Assembly (NCBI RefSeq): GCF_000406945.1
Contig: NZ_KE136354.1
Coordinates: 2,015,290 to 2,079,289 of the forward strand
Origin: Enterococcus dispar ATCC 51266
Lineage (GTDB): Bacteria > Bacillota > Bacilli > Lactobacillales > Enterococcaceae
Reading direction: 5' to 3'
DNA: 64,000 nt
The notes beneath the pieces are model-generated. The model was given only the letters and a program-made list of their open reading frames with translations, searched no databases and had not been told where the DNA came from. Of this stretch, positions 1 to 9,316 are shown in pieces; within the stretch, counting starts at the first letter, position 1, and each line of letters starts with the position of its first letter. A program made the position numbers and the translations under genes.

Positions 1-684
1 AGCTGTCGTAATACCCAAATCGGTAAAATGCTTTACGGGTAGTGCTTCTGTCTGGTTTGCCAAAATCTCTAAAAGCTGTGCTTTACGCAATGCACTTTTT
101 CGTAAGTTACTCTGAATCTCAGCGGCTGTATCTTTAGCAACCAATGACGTCACCATTCGAATTGTTTTCACCCGATTTTTATTGTGAACTTCATAGCGAA
201 TATCTACTAAGTTGGCTTGGCGAAATTTCAATAATTGCGGTAAAACACCATTTTTCTGCGCTTCATCGTAATCAAGCTCACCGTTTGAAGGAAAATAATG
301 CGCTGCTTCGCTTTTTTCATCCAACAATAAGATTGTCTTTTTATATTCTGCTTTCATTACACTTGGCAACATGGTTTGCAGACAAGTGATTTTAAAAGCA
401 TATGTGGTTTCTTTCATATAGTCAGCTAACGCTAACAATTCAGTATTTAAAACAGGTGCAATATCTAAAACACGAATAATAGGTTTTAAGCGTACATCAG
501 GCGTTTGGGTTTCACTTAAGCCCACTACAAAGCCTTGAATATGCCGATTGCCGTTACCAAAAGGGACTTCCACGCGCATCCCTTTTTTTACTAATGATTG
601 CAAGGTTTCTGGAATCAAATAAGTAAATGGCTGATCGGTTTGCATCGTCGGTACATCGACGATAACTTCTGCTAGAGGGTACAT
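1..684 (-). CDS. priA: Primosomal protein N' (PriA helicase), N-terminal part
   Basis: This is the first 228 codons of a gene that runs off the left edge of the window. Translation begins MYPLAEVIVDVPT, followed by FTYLIPE and VPFGNGNRHIQGFVVGL, the usual opening of the PriA 3'-DNA-binding domain. PriA restarts stalled replication forks by loading the primosome. The helicase domain and zinc-binding cysteines lie outside the window. The ATG at 684 has a GAAGGA-type ribosome binding site just upstream. The gene follows rpoZ in the same direction, a common gmk-rpoZ-priA order in Firmicutes, but a hairpin with a T-run lies between them, so priA may be partly separately transcribed. The frame is open to base 1, so it is truncated only by the window. 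Confidence 0.88.
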   Translation of the reverse strand, partial: MYPLAEVIVDVPTMQTDQPFTYLIPETLQSLVKKGMRVEVPFGNGNRHIQGFVVGLSETQTPDVRLKPIIRVLDIAPVLNTELLALADYMKETTYAFKITCLQTMLPSVMKAEYKKTILLLDEKSEAAHYFPSNGELDYDEAQKNGVLPQLLKFRQANLVDIRYEVHNKNRVKTIRMVTSLVAKDTAAEIQSNLRKSALRKAQLLEILANQTEALPVKHFTDLGITTA

Positions 685-801
685 GTTTATCCCTTCCTTC
701 TTTCGCTATATTCTACTAAAAATAGGTCAGTTTGTCTGTTAAACAAAGGAAAATTTAAAATTCTGATCGTTCCTTTCCCCACGTGAGACGGGATAATTGG
801 C

Positions 802-838
802 AAAAAATATGGCACGTTGTGATAAGTCACAACATGCC
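802..838 (-). terminator. Rho-independent terminator after rpoZ
   Basis: The inverted repeat GGCATGTTGTGA / TCACAACGTGCC (minus strand; arms 827-838 and 811-822, one G-T pair) has a 4-base loop. It is followed on the minus strand by ATATTTTTT. It sits between rpoZ and priA and probably lowers read-through into priA. Confidence 0.75.
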
Positions 839-879
839 ACATCTTCTCATAACAGAACCAAATCGTTCCCGTTTTTTTC

Positions 880-1185
880 TTATAAGTTTTGTTCTTCGCG
901 AATACGTGCTTCTAGTTCTTGTTGTTCGCGTTTTTGGACAGCCTGGTTTTCTTCTTGTTCCATCTTCAAACGGGCACGTTTGATTTCAGGATGAGGATCG
1001 TTAATTAATGTTTCTGCATCGATTTCTTCTAAAGCACGGCCAACATTTTTATCAGATTCAAATTGATCCAATGTTGGTTTGGCCCCGGCATCTAATTCAT
1101 GGGCCCGTTTTGCTGATAAGATAACTAAAGAATATTTTGAGTTTACTCGATCTAATAATGAGTCAATAGATGGGCGTAGCATCAT
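880..1185 (-). CDS. rpoZ: DNA-directed RNA polymerase omega subunit
   Basis: Small 101-residue protein. It opens [20 protein letters not shown] and continues with [11 protein letters not shown], the conserved omega core that helps beta-prime fold and assemble into RNA polymerase. The C-terminal part is charged and probably coiled (EEIDAETL, then a Glu/Arg/Gln-rich tail), as in other Lactobacillales. The AAAGGAG ribosome binding site lies inside the last codons of gmk, only 5 bases away, so the two genes are translationally linked. Two adjacent ATG codons (1185 and 1182) could both be used. Length and order fit the family. Confidence 0.93.
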   Translation of the reverse strand: MMLRPSIDSLLDRVNSKYSLVILSAKRAHELDAGAKPTLDQFESDKNVGRALEEIDAETLINDPHPEIKRARLKMEQEENQAVQKREQQELEARIREEQNL

Positions 1186-1190
1186 TTGGA

Positions 1191-1817
<627 letters not shown>

Positions 1818-1952
1818 TCACTTCTGGTTTGCTGGTCAACATTACACTTATCTGCAAATTTTAACAGTGATTCTATTATAGACGCAAATGTCTAAAATTG
1901 CTACCTTTGAATGAAGAAGAAAAAAGATTGTCTTTTCGAACTGAAAATGTTG

Positions 1953-2234
1953 CTAAAAGCCCATATTCGACAGCGTATTTACAATTGTTGTAAATTCATC
2001 TTTACGTTTTTGATTGGTATCGATAGGATCTTTTACTTCTTCTACGTCGGTGCGTGTTACAAATTTTCGTTCCAAAATGACATTGGTTTCATTGACCATT
2101 AAAAATAATTGTTCTGCTGTCACTTTCACACAAGCATCTTCCCATGCTTCAAAAGGTTCTTTTTCAGAAGGAATCGCACGTTTAATCACTGCTCTTCCTG
2201 ATAATTCGTGAAAAGTAATATCATAATATTTCAT
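1953..2234 (-). CDS. Small conserved-looking protein of unknown function
   Basis: A 93-residue ORF beginning MKYYDITFHELSG with an AAAGGATG-like ribosome binding site, between yicC (39 bases upstream) and gmk. The protein is acidic, without signal peptide or membrane segment. It has a mixed beta/alpha appearance (VKVTAEQLFLMV, NETNVILERKFVTRTD). Many Firmicutes have remA at this position, but this is not RemA by sequence. I do not recognise the family. Position inside a tight operon, codon use like its neighbours and a good ribosome binding site support it being real. Confidence 0.7.
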   Translation of the reverse strand: MKYYDITFHELSGRAVIKRAIPSEKEPFEAWEDACVKVTAEQLFLMVNETNVILERKFVTRTDVEEVKDPIDTNQKRKDEFTTIVNTLSNMGF

Positions 2235-2273
2235 TTTACTTCATCCTTTCAACCGCTTATTTTTCATCCTTTG

Positions 2274-3158
2274 TTACTCCACATTTTGGACTTGTTCGCG
2301 AATTTTTTCAACAATTGTCTTCATTTGGACTACAAATTCTTTAATTTCAATGGCGTTACTTTTGGAGCCAATCGTATTGATTTCGCGATTTATTTCTTGA
2401 ATCAGAAAGTCCAGTTCTCGTCCTACAGCGGTGGATTTTTGCAAAATATTGGCAAATGTTTGCAAATGAATTTCCAAGCGATCCAATTCTTCATGAATAT
2501 CGCCCCGTTCAATCAAAAGCGCCATTTCTGTCAACAGACGTTCTTGATCCACTTGAGCGCCAAGATAATCTTGTAATTTCTGCTCAAAGCGTTCTTTAAA
2601 AGTAGTCTCAAATGTCCCATTGAATTGGTTCAATTGCGCTAATTGCACTAAAAGAGCTTGCGCATTCTCTTTTAAAACGACTAAAATTCCGTTACCTTCT
2701 TGGATACGACTATTATTTAAGGCAGCAGCAGCTTCACTGACCGCTTGGGTGACCAATGTTTCCAATTCACTACTATCGGATTTTTCTTGTTTTACTTCCA
2801 CATAATCAGGCACCGTGATAATTTGTTCTAAAAGCTTAGCGACTGAAAGTTCTGTTTCGCCATAACGCGCAGCGGCTTCTCTTTTAAACTCTGTCACTAA
2901 CTTATCCACTAAAGGCCAATGAATCACCACTTCTTTATTTGTATCTGCTAACTCATTGATAGTCACAAAGACTTCAATCCGCCCTCTTTGAACCGCTTGT
3001 TTTACTGTTTGACGAATTGTATTTTCAAGTTCATTAATTTGCTTTGGCTGACGAATTTGCAAATCCAAGAAGCGGTGGTTCACGCTTTTTATTTCTACTT
3101 CCACTTGATAATCGGAATTTTCGACACTTGCTTTACCAAAACCGGTCATACTTTTCAT
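2274..3158 (-). CDS. yicC: YicC family endoribonuclease
   Basis: 294 residues beginning MKSMTGFGKA, the near-invariant start of YicC proteins, with EIKSVNHRFLDL soon after. The C-terminal DUF1732 part has ERGDIHEELDRLEIHL and GRELDFLIQEINREINTIGSK, which carry the conserved acidic and Asn residues of the family. YicC homologues act in RNA turnover (endoribonuclease activity is known for the E. coli protein). The gene lies 11 bases downstream of the PC4-like gene and upstream of the 93-residue unknown, all on one strand. Confidence 0.92.
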   Translation of the reverse strand: MKSMTGFGKASVENSDYQVEVEIKSVNHRFLDLQIRQPKQINELENTIRQTVKQAVQRGRIEVFVTINELADTNKEVVIHWPLVDKLVTEFKREAAARYGETELSVAKLLEQIITVPDYVEVKQEKSDSSELETLVTQAVSEAAAALNNSRIQEGNGILVVLKENAQALLVQLAQLNQFNGTFETTFKERFEQKLQDYLGAQVDQERLLTEMALLIERGDIHEELDRLEIHLQTFANILQKSTAVGRELDFLIQEINREINTIGSKSNAIEIKEFVVQMKTIVEKIREQVQNVE

Positions 3159-3169
3159 ATTATTAGCAC

Positions 3170-3391
3170 CTACTCCATCTTTTTTAAAGCTTGCTGTAAG
3201 GCAGCAAATTCTTCGTTACTTAAAGTAATTCCTTTTCCCATTTTTTCATGATCTGGGCCCCAGTCCCGTAAATCAAATTTCGGTGGGCGACCATTCCAAC
3301 TGACAATATTAAGCTCTTTGCGCCATCCTTTATCATTTTCCGATAAAATAGCAATTTCTTCTAAAATTTCATATGAGAATTCTTGTGCCAT
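3170..3391 (-). CDS. PC4/YdbC-type single-stranded nucleic acid binding protein
   Basis: 73 residues, starting MAQEFSYEILEEIAILSE. The segment GWRKELNIVSWNGRPPKFDLRDW is typical of the bacterial PC4-like YdbC family, which folds as a small dimeric beta-sheet that binds single-stranded DNA or RNA. It ends with a short helix (SNEEFAALQQALKKM). A strong GGAGG lies in front of the ATG at 3391. It heads the run into yicC with an 11-base gap. The family assignment rests on sequence pattern only, and the role in this organism is inferred. Confidence 0.82.
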   Translation of the reverse strand: MAQEFSYEILEEIAILSENDKGWRKELNIVSWNGRPPKFDLRDWGPDHEKMGKGITLSNEEFAALQQALKKME

Positions 3392-3489
3392 GTTCTTACC
3401 TCCAAATGGTTGATTTTTCTTTTCTGCTTTATTCCTGTAAAAACCTAGCGACCTCTTTGCGCCGCTTACTAAAAAGAAATACGCGTCTT

Positions 3490-5154
3490 TTAATCATTAC
3501 TGCTTTGAAATAAAAATTTGCTAAATTCAGCTGTGACAATGCTGACAGCAAAATTTTCCCATAAAATTTGCGGCACGTTGCCGGGTAATGCCTCCAATTG
3601 TAAAAAAGAAAAGAACAGACGAGAATCAGACCATGCTACCAAACGTTCGCGGTATAAATTTAACCACTCCGCAACTGATAATGTGGCATTCAATTCTCCT
3701 TTTTGTCCGAAACTAACGTCTTTAATCTGAGTGATAAAGTTTTCTTCCCGATAAATTTCAGCAGGCAATATCTCCGACCATATTCCACTAAGTTCCACTA
3801 AGGCGATACCAGTAGTTTCAAAAGCAACTTTTTTACCATAGACATGGTGTAGCTTGCGCCAAAAAGCCGGTGCTTTAATTAGTTGCCATAAAGGATGATG
3901 CATTTTGCGTAATTGCTGACAAAAATCATGCCAATGCATATTAAAATTTTCTTCTGTAAAAGTATACCAAAACCCCGTATAACGTTGGAAATGCTTTAAA
4001 GTTTCCAAATAGCCTAAACGCAAATTTGTTTTTGAACGCTCAGGATCAAAAACTAAAAAACTGCCTAGTGTCCATGGTGAACTTAACGAAAGCGTAGTGA
4101 CATTTTGCGGTACGCGATATTTTTTCGTAAACCCTGGACCTTTGACATCCACTACAATGCATTCTGTGGCACCTTGTTTTACCGCCACATCGATTGGCAC
4201 ATTATTTCGATAGCCTCCGTCAATATAAAGGCTGCCAGCAATTTGTGTCGCTTTCATCGCCGGATAAAAAGAGGCTGAAGCACTTAACCACGCAATTTCA
4301 CAATCCAAATGCCCTTTTTGAAAATGATAAACTTTTTCACTAAAATCCGGTAGTCGCGTGGTACAAACATATAAATCAATTGGGCTTTGCCCCATTTTTT
4401 TCTCGTCAAAAGTTTGCTTCATTATTTGCTGTAAGGGTTCTGTGCTCGCGCCGTTTTCCCGCAGTGCGGTCAACGTCAAGGAACGAATTTGACGTAACAG
4501 TAAGATTAAAGCGTGATTGTCAGCCGCAGCTGCGGGAAATTGCAATACTTGATCCGTACTTAAACTTTCCCACAACTGACAAGCAGCTCGCTGATCATTT
4601 AATAAAATCAAAGCGCCATTTAGCGCCCCAACAGAAGTACCCGTTATCATTTCAAAGTCAATTTGTAATTCCTGCAATGCCTGCCATACCCCGATTTGAT
4701 AGGCACCTCTTGCGCCCCCGCCACCTAGTACTAGCGCAGTTTGATAGTGACATTGACGAGTAAAAACAGTCTCAAAATTTTGAAAAGAATTTTTTAAAAG
4801 CCAATTAGAAAACCCAACAGATAACCTTTCAGGCTTTATTTCAAACCGTAGCCCCCGTAAAAATCGTTGCCGACAAAAATTATCTAGCAACTGGAGCAGC
4901 TGTTTTTGACGAATACTGTCGTCAGTATACAAACAATTTGTAAGCACAAAAAAATTATCAGCTGCAATTTTTCCTGCTATAAACACGGTTACGTCCTTGT
5001 CAGTAATTTGCCAAACTTGTTGTTGCGTGATGGTCTCTAGCAATGCTTGGCGCGCATTGTGGTGACTTTTGAAAAACGGAAGCCATTGCCGACTATTCTT
5101 AAAGGATAATTGTGCCCCAATAAAATGAGAGGGATAAATTTTTATAACCTGCAC
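3490..5154 (-). CDS. Patatin-like phospholipase
   Basis: 554 residues. The patatin core begins near residue 135 with ALVLGGGGARGAYQIGVW (oxyanion hole). It is followed by the nucleophile elbow GTSVGALNG (G-x-S-x-G) and the catalytic Asp in YIDGGYRNN, so the Ser/Asp dyad is complete. About 130 N-terminal and 200 C-terminal residues flank the core and look like no domain I know. There is no signal peptide or obvious membrane segment, so a cytoplasmic or membrane-associated acyl hydrolase is likely. It is larger than typical one-domain patatins. It stands alone, downstream of srtA and its terminator. The 98 bases between it and the PC4 gene show no clear terminator. Confidence 0.85.
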   Translation of the reverse strand: MQVIKIYPSHFIGAQLSFKNSRQWLPFFKSHHNARQALLETITQQQVWQITDKDVTVFIAGKIAADNFFVLTNCLYTDDSIRQKQLLQLLDNFCRQRFLRGLRFEIKPERLSVGFSNWLLKNSFQNFETVFTRQCHYQTALVLGGGGARGAYQIGVWQALQELQIDFEMITGTSVGALNGALILLNDQRAACQLWESLSTDQVLQFPAAAADNHALILLLRQIRSLTLTALRENGASTEPLQQIMKQTFDEKKMGQSPIDLYVCTTRLPDFSEKVYHFQKGHLDCEIAWLSASASFYPAMKATQIAGSLYIDGGYRNNVPIDVAVKQGATECIVVDVKGPGFTKKYRVPQNVTTLSLSSPWTLGSFLVFDPERSKTNLRLGYLETLKHFQRYTGFWYTFTEENFNMHWHDFCQQLRKMHHPLWQLIKAPAFWRKLHHVYGKKVAFETTGIALVELSGIWSEILPAEIYREENFITQIKDVSFGQKGELNATLSVAEWLNLYRERLVAWSDSRLFFSFLQLEALPGNVPQILWENFAVSIVTAEFSKFLFQSSND

Positions 5155-5297
5155 TTTTTCACCTCTTTTTTTACAAGCATTAAAAAATTTTTGTAAAAAC
5201 TAGTTAATTTCAGTATAACAAAAGTTGCTAGGGCTGCCTGTTTTAAAGTCAGTAACCGCGCTAATCGTATCTTTAACACATTTCTGCAACCAAATGA

Positions 5298-5355
5298 AAA
5301 CAGACCGCTTGGCTTTTCACATCATTTTCTCGACTGTGAAAAGTTACGGTCTGTT
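5298..5355 (-). terminator. Terminator after the sortase gene
   Basis: Two-part hairpin: AACAGACCG pairs with CGGTCTGTT (outer arms 5298-5307 and 5347-5355) and GTGAAAAG pairs with CTTTTCAC (5313-5320, 5336-5343). It is followed on the minus strand by GTTTTCATTT, a weak T-run. It lies 4 bases after the sortase stop. Confidence 0.6.
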
Positions 5356-5359
5356 GTAA

Positions 5360-6073
5360 TTAATAGGTTTTTGATTTCAATAAAAAGGCATCCCGCATAT
5401 CTTTTGTCGCCTTGTTTACTGGTGTCACTTCTTTTAACTCCCCTTGGACAATCGTACGCGTGATTCCTTCAATTTCGCCACAAGTAATCAATGTCACTAA
5501 TTTTTTCCCTTTGATGACATCTAAATACTGCACTTCTGTAGGTTGAACCCGAACAATAATTTTCGTTTCATACGTGTAGATATTCTTTAAATCCGTCAGA
5601 TAAATTACGTCTCCTTTTTTAACCCGCTCTAAAGGTGTAAAAAGCAAATCAGGTTCATAGGCGCGGTGAGACGCAAGAGCATAGTTTCCTTCTCCCATTT
5701 TTTGGTTAGGTTCTAAAGTTCCCGCCCCCCATAACAAGGCCTCATTTGCTAAACCTTTAAAAATCGGAAGATTGATTCCTACTTTGGGAACAGCAATCCC
5801 GCCAATTGTCGGTAAATCACGGTTGGTAAATTGGGCTTTAAAGACAGCTTGACTACTAGAGGGGACAACGGCATCAAAATCAAAAGAAGCAGGTTTTTGC
5901 TGATTTTTTTCAATTTCAGCGGCAGTCACTTCAGAAACAGCATACTTCTCCCCATTTTTTTCAATTAAAAAATTTTTGATTTGATTGTTAAAAGTCAATC
6001 CCAATCCCACTAAAAGTAATAATAACAATAATAAATTAATGAGCCAGTTTTTAAAACGCGACTTTTTTTTCAT
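5360..6073 (-). CDS. srtA: Class A sortase
   Basis: 237 residues. A short basic N-terminus is followed by a single membrane anchor at about residues 10-28 (a run of Leu). The extracellular sortase barrel follows, with His136 in ASHRAYEPD, Cys198 in LITCGE and Arg206 in GITRTIVQG, the full catalytic triad. It would attach LPxTG proteins to peptidoglycan. An in-frame ATG exists 48 bases upstream, but the ATG at 6073 has AAGGAG at good spacing, so I chose it. The gene is monocistronic, between a terminator and a divergent unknown gene. No LPxTG substrate is encoded in the window. Confidence 0.93.
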   Translation of the reverse strand: MKKKSRFKNWLINLLLLLLLLVGLGLTFNNQIKNFLIEKNGEKYAVSEVTAAEIEKNQQKPASFDFDAVVPSSSQAVFKAQFTNRDLPTIGGIAVPKVGINLPIFKGLANEALLWGAGTLEPNQKMGEGNYALASHRAYEPDLLFTPLERVKKGDVIYLTDLKNIYTYETKIIVRVQPTEVQYLDVIKGKKLVTLITCGEIEGITRTIVQGELKEVTPVNKATKDMRDAFLLKSKTY

Positions 6074-6408
6074 GTTATTTTCTCCTTGATTTTGAAAATA
6101 TTCTTCTCCCATTTTCAACATTTACATCGTCTTTTTATTTTGTCTAAAAAAATTTGTTTAAAAAATCGTTTTCTAAAGTCATTTTAGCATATCTTATCAT
6201 TGTTTTATACTTTCCCACTCATTTCAATAAACCCACCATAAAAAACAACTTCTTTTTTTGCGGATGATGAAAAATTTATTACAATTGGTTTGAAATAATT
6301 GCAAAAATGTGTTCTTGTTGTAACATAATTTTAAAAGAAAAGATACAAGCATTTTCGCGGCATTTATTGTAAAATAACTTAAAGTGAGATAAAGGAGGAG
6401 TGGGGAAA

Positions 6409-7188
6409 ATGCCGGAAATGGTCTATGTACATATTGATACAACGAGTAATGCGATTTTAGCCCGGGGAATTACCCCAGCGGATTTTGTTCATGGTATTGT
6501 TCATTATCCAAGTAACTTACTTCTTTTAGACCCTTCTTCCAATTACGGTGAATTTGAAGCCCATACCGGTATGAAAATCATTCGGGGAAATGAAAGCGTC
6601 GATCGCTTTTTTGATGAAGTTCGTAAAGAGCGGATTACCGAAGATTTAAAATGGATCGATTTTAGTGATGCAGCGATGCTAAAAGAACTGACACCCTTAG
6701 AAATCTCTGAGTTGTTGTATTTTGGCCACATGAAAACGCATTTACACTCCCCTTTTTTTTATAAATTGCAAAATAATTTTGTCTTCTTTGATTTACAAGA
6801 CGGCCTAACACGAGTGTATTATCGTTATCTCGATGAATTTTACCGTATTTTAGCGGATAAAATTACCCGTGTGGCCTTAGGCAAACTAAACGACCGACGT
6901 AGTTTTTTTAGAAAAGCCACTCCCGTTGAGAAATTGGATTTGACACTTTTAAAAGAAATGAAGGGTCTTTTCCAAGAAGGAGTTATTTTTTGCCTTAAAA
7001 ACAGCGAAGTCATTAATAAGGAATTTCAGCTTCCCATTTATTTAGTAGAAGAAAGTGGTTTACGCCAAAGTGTAACTTTTGGTTACGATAAACCAGAAAT
7101 GCTGGTGGCTACTTTAATTTATAATAAAGTAGAGCGTCACTGGTATTTAAAATATGAAGATAACGACTTGTTATTCATGCCAAATTAA
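6409..7188 (+). CDS. Protein of unknown function, 259 residues
   Basis: ORF starting MPEMVYVHIDTTSNAIL; the ATG at 6409 is 10 bases after AGGAGG (6393-6398). A GTG at 6400 is too close to that site. The protein is soluble, rich in aromatic and acidic residues (LLYFGHMKTHLHSPFFYKL, RVYYRYLDEFYRILADK), and has no signal peptide or membrane segment. It runs divergently from srtA and ends with its own terminator. I do not recognise a domain. Similar single genes occur in enterococci by my recollection, but I cannot name a function. Confidence 0.75.
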   Translation: MPEMVYVHIDTTSNAILARGITPADFVHGIVHYPSNLLLLDPSSNYGEFEAHTGMKIIRGNESVDRFFDEVRKERITEDLKWIDFSDAAMLKELTPLEISELLYFGHMKTHLHSPFFYKLQNNFVFFDLQDGLTRVYYRYLDEFYRILADKITRVALGKLNDRRSFFRKATPVEKLDLTLLKEMKGLFQEGVIFCLKNSEVINKEFQLPIYLVEESGLRQSVTFGYDKPEMLVATLIYNKVERHWYLKYEDNDLLFMPN

Positions 7189-7222
7189 AAGACTGCACCT
7201 CTTAAAGGTCCAGTCTTTTTTT
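7189..7222 (+). terminator. Terminator after the 259-residue gene
   Basis: Stem AAGACTG (7189-7195) / CAGTCTT (7211-7217) directly after the stop codon, followed by a T-run to 7222. Confidence 0.8.
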
Positions 7223-7224
7223 GC

Positions 7225-7403
7225 ATCAAAATTCCATCTTATTGCTTGAGAGTTAATCACGTTCATTGCGCTTTTCTTGTTGTCTAGCTTCATGAGCGAA
7301 CTCCCTACGGCAATATGCTGAAATTTCAAGTAATTGAAGAGCAATTATCAAAATTCCATCTTATTGCTTGAAAGTTAATCACGTTCATTGCGCTTTTCTT
7401 GTT
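7225..7403. repeat. 57-bp direct repeat pair and long hairpin repeat
   Basis: Two 57-base copies (7225-7281 and 7347-7403) differ at one position (gagagtt / gaaagtt). Between them lies CTAGCTTCATGAGCGAACTCC and a diverged arm (about 7285-7330) that pairs imperfectly with the second copy. The sequence matches, in the opposite orientation, the hairpin repeats at 20840 and 60106-60436. The block lies between the converging 259-residue gene and thiT and contains no credible ORF. Confidence 0.75.
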
Positions 7404-7412
7404 AGACTTCGC

Positions 7413-8015
7413 TTATTTTGATTTAACGGTGGAAATATAATGACTGCGTTTTGGGATAAATAATTGCGGAGCCACTTTAACTAAAATTCCTAACACAACC
7501 GCTACATAAATCGCATTGGCCAAAGCTGAAGCCCCATTGAAGATAAAGGAGTAAAGGTAAGGATTCATCCCTTCCGGTGCATAAGCGCCCCAAACGAAAA
7601 CCCCTGCCCAAAAATGCCAAAACCAACGAGCAAGCGCGGCTACCACGCCACCTAATCCAACGTAATAAATCGTAAGATTACTATGTGTTTGAATGGTATG
7701 TTGGATTTTTTTGGCAAACAGTCCCCCAAAGCCACCAAAAGCAAAAGCAAAGGGATACTCAAAAATAATTTGGGGCACAGAAACAAAGTTTTTCATCGCC
7801 GTTCCTATCACAATGCTTAATAGTCCCCAGACAAAACCTGCAGTTAGTCCTGGAATGAAGCCACGTCGATAAGAATATAAAACCAGCGGTACCATTCCCA
7901 AAGATAAATCAAAAGCCGAGTTTGCCGTCTGAATAGGAATAAAAGATAGTGCCATCGCTGCTGCGGCTATCACCGTACCTTCCACCCAGACTTGTAATTC
8001 CATTTTTTTTGCCAT
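7413..8015 (-). CDS. thiT: Thiamine transporter ThiT (ECF S component)
   Basis: 200 residues with about six hydrophobic helices. The pattern SFIPIQTANSAFDLSLGMVPLVL and YRRGFIPGL near the N-terminus, then WFWHFWAGVFVWGAYAP, fits the ThiT S-component of energy-coupling-factor transporters, in which Trp and Tyr residues line the thiamine site. It needs the shared EcfAA'T module, which is not in this window. The TPP riboswitch upstream supports thiamine as substrate. The ATG at 8015 has AAAGGAGG 8 bases before it. The gene is monocistronic. Confidence 0.95.
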   Translation of the reverse strand: MAKKMELQVWVEGTVIAAAAMALSFIPIQTANSAFDLSLGMVPLVLYSYRRGFIPGLTAGFVWGLLSIVIGTAMKNFVSVPQIIFEYPFAFAFGGFGGLFAKKIQHTIQTHSNLTIYYVGLGGVVAALARWFWHFWAGVFVWGAYAPEGMNPYLYSFIFNGASALANAIYVAVVLGILVKVAPQLFIPKRSHYISTVKSK

Positions 8016-8119
8016 AAAAAAAATCCTCCTTTAGAACCGTCACGAAAAAGTAGACAGCAGGCAAAACGCCGCCAACTTTTACAGTAGGACAAAGGAGAAG
8101 TATCACTTCAGACTTGTCA

Positions 8120-8198
8120 CAATTCCTACGTTCGAATGATCGATACAGGTACGAAGGGTTTAGTAATCTACAATCTCAGCCAAACGGCTCCCCTTTGT
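8120..8198 (-). promoter_or_regulatory. TPP riboswitch (THI element)
   Basis: On the minus strand the leader reads GGGGAGCC, then GGCTGAGAT, ACCCTTCGTACCTG and CGTAGGAA, in the order of the TPP aptamer. It lies about 105 bases upstream of thiT. Further down, CTCCTTT (complement of 8091-8097) can pair with the AAAGGAG ribosome binding site of thiT (complement of 8026-8032). A short GAAGT/ACTTC hairpin (near 8098-8110) and a weak GC-rich hairpin (about 8055-8077) lie between. This suggests control of translation, with thiT shut off when TPP is bound. Confidence 0.92.
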
Positions 8199-8326
8199 GA
8201 ACGAGTTCTATTTTATTTTTTAACGTGTTCATCATAGCATACTTTTATTTTTTTGTGGATTTTTTAGACTGACCTTTTCACTTTTACTTTGAAACGAATA
8301 TTCATTGCCATAACGGGTTAAATTTT

Positions 8327-9145
8327 TCAGCGGCCATAATATTCTCCAGTAGTGGGGATAACAACAATTTCTTTAGTCTGCTCGTTTATTGGTTTATCCA
8401 CAGTAAAAACGAATACTTTTTCGTTATCCACCGTTTCTGTGCGTCCTGTTAATTCATTTTCTGCTAACTTGTACGTTTTTTCCACAGCTTTTTTTGCCGC
8501 AGCTAAAGTTGAAACAGGGTCTGTGAATAAGTTCGTGCTAGCAAAGCCATACGGTGTTAGCCGTTGTCCAAATGTACTGGCATCTTTTAGAAGTGCTGCC
8601 GTTTTTTCTTCATCATATTTCACAGTTGCAGTAGTAAATGGCACGTGCGCATCCTTTAAATCTACTTGCCATTCCCCTTTTTTAACTTGACGCATCGTCA
8701 GCGAAGCTTGTTCATAAGTTGTCCAGTCCCGCCCGCTTAACTTGACCGTTTGTCCGTCAAGCTGTTCAAACTTTCCATTGCCAATAATTCTGCTTCCATC
8801 TGAATCAGCCAATAAAACATTATTTTGCGTCGGAGCAGTAGGATTCAAGGCATCTTTTATCTGAAGCAGATTGAAATTCATTTGAAAAGAAACCTGGTTT
8901 TGTTCGGCAGTTTGAGCTGTCCCGGTAAAAACTTTGTGGAGCAAATTATCTTGGGAAAAGGCCAACGGATTTTCTTCAGTAGTAGCAGTCGTGGTCGTTT
9001 TTTCTTGCTGTTTTTTATCCGCTTTAGACTGGGCCTGCTCTTGGGCAATACTAGTAATGGTATCTTTTGCTTCATCAATTTTTTGACAGCCGGTTACGCT
9101 GATTACCAATATAAGTAACCCTAGAAATTTTATCTGCTTTTTCAT
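8327..9145 (-). CDS. Secreted lipoprotein of unknown function
   Basis: 272 residues with a lipoprotein signal peptide: KKQ, hydrophobic GLLILVISV, then the lipobox VTGC with the modified Cys at residue 20. A Gln/Lys/Thr-rich linker (about residues 30-58) precedes a soluble domain of about 210 residues, with segments such as DGSRIIGNGKFEQLDGQTVKL and VVIPTTGEYYGR at the end. It should be anchored on the outer face of the membrane. I do not recognise the domain. It stands alone between the thiT leader and the prs terminator. Confidence 0.8.
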   Translation of the reverse strand: MKKQIKFLGLLILVISVTGCQKIDEAKDTITSIAQEQAQSKADKKQQEKTTTTATTEENPLAFSQDNLLHKVFTGTAQTAEQNQVSFQMNFNLLQIKDALNPTAPTQNNVLLADSDGSRIIGNGKFEQLDGQTVKLSGRDWTTYEQASLTMRQVKKGEWQVDLKDAHVPFTTATVKYDEEKTAALLKDASTFGQRLTPYGFASTNLFTDPVSTLAAAKKAVEKTYKLAENELTGRTETVDNEKVFVFTVDKPINEQTKEIVVIPTTGEYYGR

Positions 9146-9280
9146 TAGTGTCCCTTTATCCTTTTTATTTCATTTTAGCATAAGTTAAATTTTCAATAAA
9201 AAGCTAACTTATTCCACCTTATAAGAAAAGCCAAATGAATTTCTTTAGCTTTCAAGCATAGAGACAATTTCTTTACCTAC

Positions 9281-9309
9281 AAAAAAACTCCCGCCTTAAC
9301 AGGCAGGAG
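9281..9309 (-). terminator. Terminator after prs
   Basis: CTCCTGCCT (complement of 9301-9309) pairs with AGGCGGGAG (complement of 9288-9296), loop of 4, one mismatch, followed by seven T on the minus strand. It lies 7 bases after the prs stop. Confidence 0.85.
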
Positions 9310-9316
9310 CTGTGTT

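Noticed and set aside
6224-6442. 72-residue minus-strand ORF between srtA and the 259-residue gene
   Set aside because: AT-rich, Phe/Leu-biased, no ribosome binding site, and it runs into the start of a better gene on the plus strand.
7909-8106. 65-residue minus-strand ORF over the thiT leader
   Set aside because: It overlaps the riboswitch leader and the thiT start in another frame, so it is a shadow.
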